Positions 20,199 through 25,816 of a stretch of DNA of 25,816 bases are shown piece by piece; the first letter of the stretch is position 1, and each line of letters opens with the position of its first letter. Source of the DNA: Gnetum montanum (Eukaryota > Streptophyta > Gnetopsida > Gnetales > Gnetaceae); assembly GCA_015680685.1 (NCBI GenBank), contig MNCI01015754.1:85684-111499 (forward strand), in the 5' to 3' direction. The translations under genes were made by a program, and so were the position numbers. A model generated the notes under the pieces. It was not told the origin of the DNA and did not search any database. It was given only the letters and a program-made list of their open reading frames with translations.

Positions 20199-20624
20199 AT
20201 TTTCGGATAAAGCTTCTTGAGGCCCTACACATCAGCTGCCCATTATGCGTAACAATTGTTTACATTGTATTAAAGTCAATTCCTTTGACAGTTCATAGAA
20301 ATCACATTCACTACCACCCAGATGAAATGCAACTTAGTAGTAATGGATTTTCAAATAAAGCTTCTTGAGGCTATGCACATGGGTAACAATTGTTTACATT
20401 GTATTAAAGTCAATTCCTTGAACAATTAATAGAAATCACAATTGCTACAGCTCAGATAAAATGCAACCTAGTAGGAATGAATTTTCAGATAAAGCTTCTT
20501 GAGGCCATGCACATAAGCCGATATGCCTAACCATTGTTAATATTCTATTAAAGTCAATTCTTTTGAGAATTAATAGAAATCATAATTGTTACCACCTAGA
20601 TGGAATGCAACTTAGTAGTAATGA
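20199..20624. repeat. Three tandem repeats of about 133-149 bp in intron 1
   Basis: The word AAAGCTTCTTGAGG starts each unit near 20209, 20358 and 20491. Each unit continues with a conserved TATTAAAGTCAATTC, AATAGAAATCA and ATGCAACTTAGTAG series. The copies differ by substitutions and small deletions, so the array is old. No function is apparent. Confidence 0.88.
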
Positions 20625-20901
20625 ATATTAATTGCCATACTCTTTTATCCAATTTATTCAGCAATTGATATAAACCATAAAATCTGATATAAACTATTTT
20701 AGACTGACACATCTCTAAACAATTATTAATAACTATCATGTGCATCTAAGTCAACCCAAACTACTAACAATTGTTATAAAAAATCTACCCATGTGCTCAG
20801 GGCCTGACAGAGAACAAAAATATGTGAGATACTGGCTTTTACTATTTCCCGAAAGAAATGTAATCTGAATTTCTGACGACATAAACCCTCTCCAAAAACC
20901 T

Positions 20902-21052
20902 AAAATTCAAAGTTTGAAACAATGCTAGTACCCATTGGCTGGTCAAAACCCACAACAGCGTATTCTAAAAATCCAAAATTCAAAGTTTCAAATAATCATA
21001 ATACCCACTAAGTGGTGAAACCCACAAAAACCCACAACAGCAAATTCTCAAA
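20902..21052. repeat. Two tandem repeats of about 73 bp in intron 1
   Basis: AAAATTCAAAGTTT occurs at 20902 and 20975, each followed by a TACCCA..GG..AAACCCACAACAGC series. The second copy holds a small extra ACCCACAAA duplication. It lies directly beside the exon 1 donor. Confidence 0.75.
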
Positions 21053-21059
21053 TTCTTAC

Positions 21060-21577
21060 CTGAAGAGAACAGAAGCGTGGCAACATCATCCTGGCTAACC
21101 ACAGGTGCATCGTCAAGACTAGACCCAGCAATCAAACCCTGAAGCGTGGCCACAAATTTGACGCCAGAGCTCTGGGGAACCTCCACGGCTTCCGTGATCA
21201 GAACAGTGGGAAGACTGACCTTGGAGGCCAATTACAGCACAGAGAAGGCGATTTTGGCACCAGAATCTCTCACTTGCCGGGCAATCTCAGCTGCAGAACT
21301 TAACGAATTTGCAGTGATAATGATTGCTCCCACCGAAAAAACCGCCATACACACCACGAAAAGGCTAATTGAATTTGGAGACAGCAGCAGCACAACGTCG
21401 GATTTCTTGATTCCCAGCGACGCCAGACTCGCAGAATGAGATCCTAACCATAACCCAGACATCACTGTAGCTCAGATGCCGTCCTGTGCTGTAATCGATG
21501 AAGGCCACCGTGCCAGAATGCCTATTGTGGGCAAGAAAGGCCGGCAGAGACGGGAATTCTTGCTGGGGAAAATCCAT
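21060..21577 (-). pseudogene. Exon 1 of the 4CL-like pseudogene
   Basis: It begins at ATG 21577-21575 (MDFPQQEFPSLPAFL), shorter at the N-terminus than most family members. The frame changes by one base near 21455, between YSDVWVMV and SASLASLGIKKSD, then reads to 21060, except for TAA at 21234-21232 where a Glu codon is likely. It ends in phase 1 at CTTCAG, followed by the donor GTAAGA. Confidence 0.88.
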
Positions 21578-21715
21578 GTGAGCACCATGTTAAATATTTA
21601 GGTGTTTTCAGGTATCAGTCATAATTATTTTTGTCATTTCCGCCAATCTTGACCATTAATATTTAGGTGAGGGTCCAAAGAGGAAAGTAAAGAGGAAAGT
21701 AAAGGGGGCACGTAC
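21578..21715. other. Short stretch between the pseudogene start and the LTR-like segment
   Basis: About 138 bp upstream of the pseudogene ATG. TTAAATATTTAGGTG (21589) and TTAATATTTAGGTG (21656) form a near-direct repeat, and AGAGGAAAGTAA is doubled at about 21679-21702. No convincing promoter element for the gene is seen; its promoter was probably displaced by the insertion to the right. Confidence 0.45.
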
Positions 21716-22235
21716 TGTGAGAGATGTCCCAAGTGGTGGTTCTCTTGGGCTCTCCCCATGGTTCGGGGGCCATGGAACACTCTGAGACGCCCTCAGGTGG
21801 CTCTCAAGTGTTACAAAACCCACCCCGGCTTGGTGGTACCAAGGTAGCAATAGGACACACTCCTGTTGCTACTCTCTTCTCTAAGTCCTCTTCCTTCCTC
21901 TTCTCCGTGGAGAACTACATGGCCCTGATTCTACGGCGGTCGTAGATATGTAGGCAACCAAGACTAGATAGTTTTGGTGCGGTGCCATGCCACACCTTGT
22001 ACCAGATCGTGAGGGATCTGGGGGTGAGGCACCTTCCCTTGTAGGTGCATTGTCTCCCCTTCCATCGATGTGGTCTACAAGGTTGTGTGTGTACTTGTTT
22101 GCTTGGTTCTCTTCTGCTTGCACTTGTGAGATGCTTGCTTGTTTGAGGCGTATTCCCCAGGTCTTTCGCCCCAGATCTATTTGATCTTTGTGAATTCCTT
22201 GGGGTGCCGGGCAACGTCGGGGCAACGTTGTTACA
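21716..22235 (+). repeat. Probable 5' LTR of a second, unrelated LTR element
   Basis: The right edge is well placed: ...GTTGTTACA ends at 22235, and TGGTATCAGAGC begins two bases later. The left edge is uncertain; TGTGAGAG at 21716 would give TG..CA ends and about 520 bp, but a start near 21587 is possible. It is GC-richer than the surroundings and unrelated to the Athila-type LTRs. No clear TATA box is seen. Confidence 0.6.
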
Positions 22236-25200
22236 GATGGTATCAGAGCGTTTTTGTTTTAGTCAGTGGTAAGAGTTTCGCTAAGCGGTTATCAGGGTTT
22301 GTGGTTTGTGAGGTTTCCGATAGAAACTAGCTAACCCCATTCTCAACTTTGGCTAACCACTCCCTTGGAGGGTGGCCTTGTGCTCTTTGGTGGTGATACT
22401 CCATTGAGCTTGTTTGGTTAATGGTCTCTTTGGTTTGATACCTAGGTGATCTAGGATCATATCCTTATGTGTTTTGAAGAGTTTCTTGATGGCAATGTTC
22501 TTCACTCTTCATAAGAGGATAGATGTGAGCAATTGATGTATGTTGCTCTCCTTAAGGATATAAACGATGGTGTTGTGGCGATGTCCTTCACTTATTTACT
22601 TGTGGTTGGACTAGTTGGGATTGTATGCGATATGGTTGAGAGGAGTTCTACTGGCAACTCAAGAATTTTGTTGCTCAAGGAGCTCCCATCTCAGGTCTCC
22701 AGTGATTCGTCTGGGATGAATCGGACCGAGTCTCTGCTTCGGTCTCCACCCAGATGACATGTTTCGATATGGCATTTGTTGAATCGTGCAGGATCTGATA
22801 TCCTTGGCACTCCCACTCACCCTAGATACTGTGAGTATGGGAAATACAAATTGGGACAAGATGGTTCCCAGGTACCTCAGGTTGGAGGTCTTTCGGACAT
22901 GTGCTCTTGGTGAGCCTTGTTTTGGGTGGACTAAGACCGTTGTCGGTAGACTTCGTACGTTCGTGTTTGCGATTGTATGTTTGTCTATTTCTGTATGCGT
23001 GTCTCCTTGGTTGTGCTTTCTAATTCTATATGCGTGTTATCGTGGTTGCATCTATCATTCGTAACGCAAGGCTTAAATGTTTTACGCGATAGGATGACTT
23101 ATTGTTGGGGACGTTGAGGATGCAGTGGTTGTTTGTGTCATCCCAAAGCCAAATGGCTATTGTCTTGTTTGACAACATATTGTGCATGAGGCATGATTGC
23201 CCTTATTGTTGATCCTTGTGAGTTGTGCTCCTTGTTGAGCCGGTGATGTTGCTTGTGGCATCACTATTTTGATTGGTGACATTTTGGTCATTTGATTTTG
23301 AAGACTACTGGGGTGGGTCATCCTATTGTTGGTTCTTGTTGAGACCACACCTCTTTTAATGAGGGTCTTCTTGTGAACGCATCCTTCGTGATGTTGCTCG
23401 TTGTTGCGAGAATTGGTTTGATGCCGACTTGTTGTTGGATAGACCTTGGTCTTCCTCCTTATTTTTGGGTTGAGTTGAAGATTGTCTATTGCCCATGACT
23501 CATACGAGTGTGTTGAAATTTTGGTCCTGGTTGAGGCCAGTGCTAGTTGCTGGGAATTATTGTTATGCATGAATATTGAAATTTTGAGAGTGTGCTATCT
23601 CTCTCTTGGTGTGTCTCATGGTGAAATCGTTTATTCGAGTGGGGATCGGATTCCTCCATCAATGTTTTGCATGATTGATCTCTATACATGTTGTTGAGGT
23701 CTTGAATTTTATGATGTGCAAGAGTGATATCTCTTTGTTATATGATCATGCTTGATGGTTGTGAATGAGGCTGATGTGCTAATCATGTTCCTGCTAACTC
23801 CTATGTTTCTGAGCTTGTGTCTCAGTGTTTGCAGGTAGCACAAGTATAAAGATGTAGCCAGTGGTGACCTCAGTTGATTCTGGGAGCACTATGTCTATGG
23901 GGAAGATATGTGCTCCTGAGACCTTCATGAACTGATTATTTGGTCTCAGAATCCCAACATTGGGTTGTGGATTTATCAGTACCTTGGCTGTGATGCATCA
24001 GCAGGTACATCATGATTTGTTTGCCTCTCAGTGCTGGGGGAGCACTAACAGAGGACGGTGATCTGTCCTAGACCCTACAGATATTGGGCTAGCAGATGGC
24101 ATAAAATGGTATCCTTGGCTATGCCGGATACTGATGGCCCAGGAGTGGCCAATGCAATGAGGTCCCACTATTGGCAGGATGGTGGATACTCAGTTGGTGT
24201 GTTTCCTTCTTCGATCGTTACGTTCGTGTCTTGTATCGTTTCCGTTCGAGGTTACCCGTGCAGGCAGTTCAGTGTGACAGTAGATCATGTATCTTTTGAG
24301 ACAGTGCTGCAATGACAGATGATCATTTATGCTTCGTGACAGAGACAGGTTTTTCTCAAAACAGCATGGTTCTTTCTTGGTATGCTCTTGGTGGCCTAAA
24401 TCTTCCAGCCTAGGAAGGGTTTGGGTAGTTGTCCTATAGTCTTTTAGGCTTGGGTAGCATTCCATATACCATGTATGTTCCCATATATGAATGTAATCTG
24501 ATCCTTGGGTGTGTGAAATGTATCCTTGTGGTATTCTCAATTCGGTTGTATGCACTCAAAAGTGCTGGATGTATTGCCTATATGACTCAGTTGTCTCCTG
24601 GTTGTAGGCCTATGCCACACACTGTGACAAGGCCAAGCCCGATGTATGGTGTTCTCTTGGTGCTTGTTTTAAAGCACCCTTGCTATATGTTGTAAATGGC
24701 CTTTGTGCCTTGATGTATAATTCTGCTGAAAACCTCATGAGAAATGCTTCAGTTGTGATATAGCGTTGTAATGAATGGGCCAGGGCATGTCCTTGCCCAT
24801 TATGCTCGTGAACTGGTGCCATGTGTTCTTGATGATGTTGGCGTGCCTGGATCGTGTATGCTTGGTGAACGTCCTTGAGATAGGACAAATCTTGGGAACA
24901 CATTTTCTTGTGTTTCTGGATTGGCAAAGATCTTGTCCATAGATGATCGTTGGTGGTTGAAATTCACATCCATGTGATGTCTAACGGTGGGTTTGAGTAG
25001 AGTTCTAGGTAGTGGCACCTAGACTTGCTCTTGCATGTTGGAAGCGATCGTGGAGCAGTAGCCCAAACGTTGGGATGGAGGCCCATCCTTGAACAAATGA
25101 CGTTACAAATACAGAACTTGTGGTTTCTCCTAGTGGCCTTTCTTGGTGGGCTTGAATGTGCTCGAAACACTTGAGCCGATGCTTTCATGATAGTGGGCTT

Positions 25201-25816
25201 CTAATGGTTTGTGCATGTCGGTGGGCTCTCGTAACGAATTGCTTTGGTGTGTTGCAGAGCTAGGATGCACTCTCATAGATTGGAACTGATTGGTGCCTTT
25301 GTGGTCTATGGTGTGATTCCATGATAGGGGACTCGTTGTGCCTAATAGGCTATGATGTCTTGCTAAATTATCCCATGTACTCTGTCCCTTATGTACACTG
25401 ATGTATTACAGAGTCCCTTGCTGATGTATTGTCCCATGTCTCTGGTGTGATGTAAATTCATGTTGGTGATCTCACCTCCCTGGTGGAATAGCAGAGTTGA
25501 TCATGAGGGATCATTCTCCATTTCAATGGATGCCCTCTTCAGTTCCCGAAATAATAAGGCAGGTGGTATTGAGACGGTTGTCTCTTGTAAGCAGTTGATG
25601 TTTGGGACTTGTTCCTAGCAGTGGTCCTATGTTCGTGAACTCGTGGGGCTTGTTCTTAGAGACAGAATGTTGGTACCCTGGTGAAATTCACGAAACCTCC
25701 CTTGTGAGGTCATGTTGTTGATGTAAATTAAAGATACATATTGCTCTTCTTGTAGGCAAGGCATGATCTTGTGTACTCTCGTAGTTTTGGGATCTTCAGA
25801 GGAACTTTCTTGTTGG
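22236..25816 (+). mobile_element. Interior of a probable non-autonomous LTR element (5' part only)
   Basis: About 3.6 kb after the primer site with a strong G/T bias on the plus strand and no readable gag, protease, RT, RNase H or integrase motif. The ORFs present are short, and the longer minus-strand ones are Asn/Gln/Thr-rich, as expected from the base bias. This suits a large non-autonomous derivative with a non-coding interior, or a heavily decayed element. The 3' LTR would lie right of the window. Confidence 0.5.
22238..22249 (+). other. Primer-binding site, initiator tRNA-Met type
   Basis: TGGTATCAGAGC is the standard plant LTR-retrotransposon primer site complementary to the 3' end of initiator tRNA-Met, used by Ty1/copia and several Ty3/gypsy lineages. 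It shows that a plus-strand element starts here. Confidence 0.85.

Larger units (their letters stand above)
20105..21059 (-). other. Intron 1 of the 4CL-like pseudogene
   Basis: A 955-bp AT-rich intron with GTAAGA donor and AATACAG acceptor. An A run of 17 or so near 20121 (T on the sense strand) forms the pyrimidine tract. It contains two blocks of tandem repeats, listed separately. Confidence 0.8.
17761..21577 (-). pseudogene. 4-coumarate:CoA ligase-like (acyl-CoA synthetase family) pseudogene, four exons, 3' end missing
   Basis: Functional members activate carboxylic acids (such as hydroxycinnamates or oxylipin precursors) to adenylates and then CoA thioesters. Exons on the minus strand: 21577-21060, 20104-19677, 18285-18096 and 17906-17761. 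Every intron is GT..AG and the exon phases join correctly, so this is a once-spliced gene and not a retrocopy. Visible landmarks: LSYSDVW, SDVVLLLSPNSIS (exon 1); the nucleotide-binding loop SSGTIGMSKGV across exons 1-2; FHIYGL, VTYLPVVPPIVLAL (exon 2); GYGLTET (start of exon 3), [40 protein letters not shown] (exon 4). Damage: a frameshift near 21455, stops at 21234-21232, 20027-20025, 19916-19914, 19886-19884 and 17850-17848, the last where HTGD is expected. The C-terminal exon with the catalytic Lys is absent; it may lie left of the retroelements or be lost. Wording fits the 4CL-like side of the family; substrate unknown. Confidence 0.92.

Noticed and set aside
22238-22249. A tRNA gene
   Set aside because: Only the 12-base primer complement is present; there is no cloverleaf around it.
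21881-25188. Minus-strand ORFs rich in Asn, Gln, Thr, His and Arg in the G/T-rich region
   Set aside because: Their composition follows the base bias and no motif is recognisable; none has coherent neighbours or start context.

Overview
This is nuclear DNA of a seed plant. It is AT-rich and packed with nested LTR retrotransposons around a decayed, intron-containing gene of the 4-coumarate:CoA ligase-like (4CL-like, adenylate-forming) family. I see no intact protein-coding gene, no structural RNA gene and no CRISPR array. The species cannot be named from the sequence.

Layout, left to right: (1) 1-765, the 3' part of a plus-strand LTR cut by the window edge. (2) 766-1323, a spacer that was joined to 12332 onward before the next insertion. 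(3) 1324-12331, a complete but dead Ty3/gypsy element of Athila type on the plus strand, about 11 kb, with two LTRs, a tRNA-Asp-type primer site, gag, protease, RT-RNase H and integrase remnants, a 1.9 kb non-coding tail and a perfect 5-bp target duplication (TAATG). Its gag is split by a 943-bp minus-strand solo LTR of the same family, with its own perfect duplication (ATGGA). (4) 12337-16827, a minus-strand relative with 5' LTR, primer site and gag but no recognisable pol; it probably continues leftward through 766-1318. (5) 16828-17760, AT-rich intron-like DNA holding faint coding-like remnants, possibly of an endogenous pararetrovirus. (6) 17761-21577, four exons of the minus-strand 4CL-like pseudogene. 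All visible splice sites and intron phases are coherent, but the exons carry five in-frame stops and one frameshift, and the C-terminal exon is not in the window. (7) 21716-25816, an LTR-like segment followed by an initiator-Met-type primer site and 3.5 kb of G/T-rich DNA without recognisable protein, probably the 5' part of a non-autonomous LTR element placed just upstream of the pseudogene start.

Order of events: the minus-strand element came first, the 11-kb element landed in or beside it, and the solo LTR landed in the gag of the 11-kb element. By hand count the two LTRs of the 11-kb element differ at about 45 of roughly 730 aligned positions, mostly transitions. Many nonsense codons and all primer-site mismatches fit C-to-T decay of methylated DNA.

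Two single-N positions (6415 and 15460) are each flanked by a perfect direct duplication (93 and 51 bp). These are almost certainly unmerged contig joins rather than biology. I found no convincing new biological system. The most useful observations are the resolved nesting, the variable GATATC palindrome arrays beside the LTR TATA boxes, the duplicated gag zinc knuckle, the mutated RT active site and the possible pararetroviral relic.
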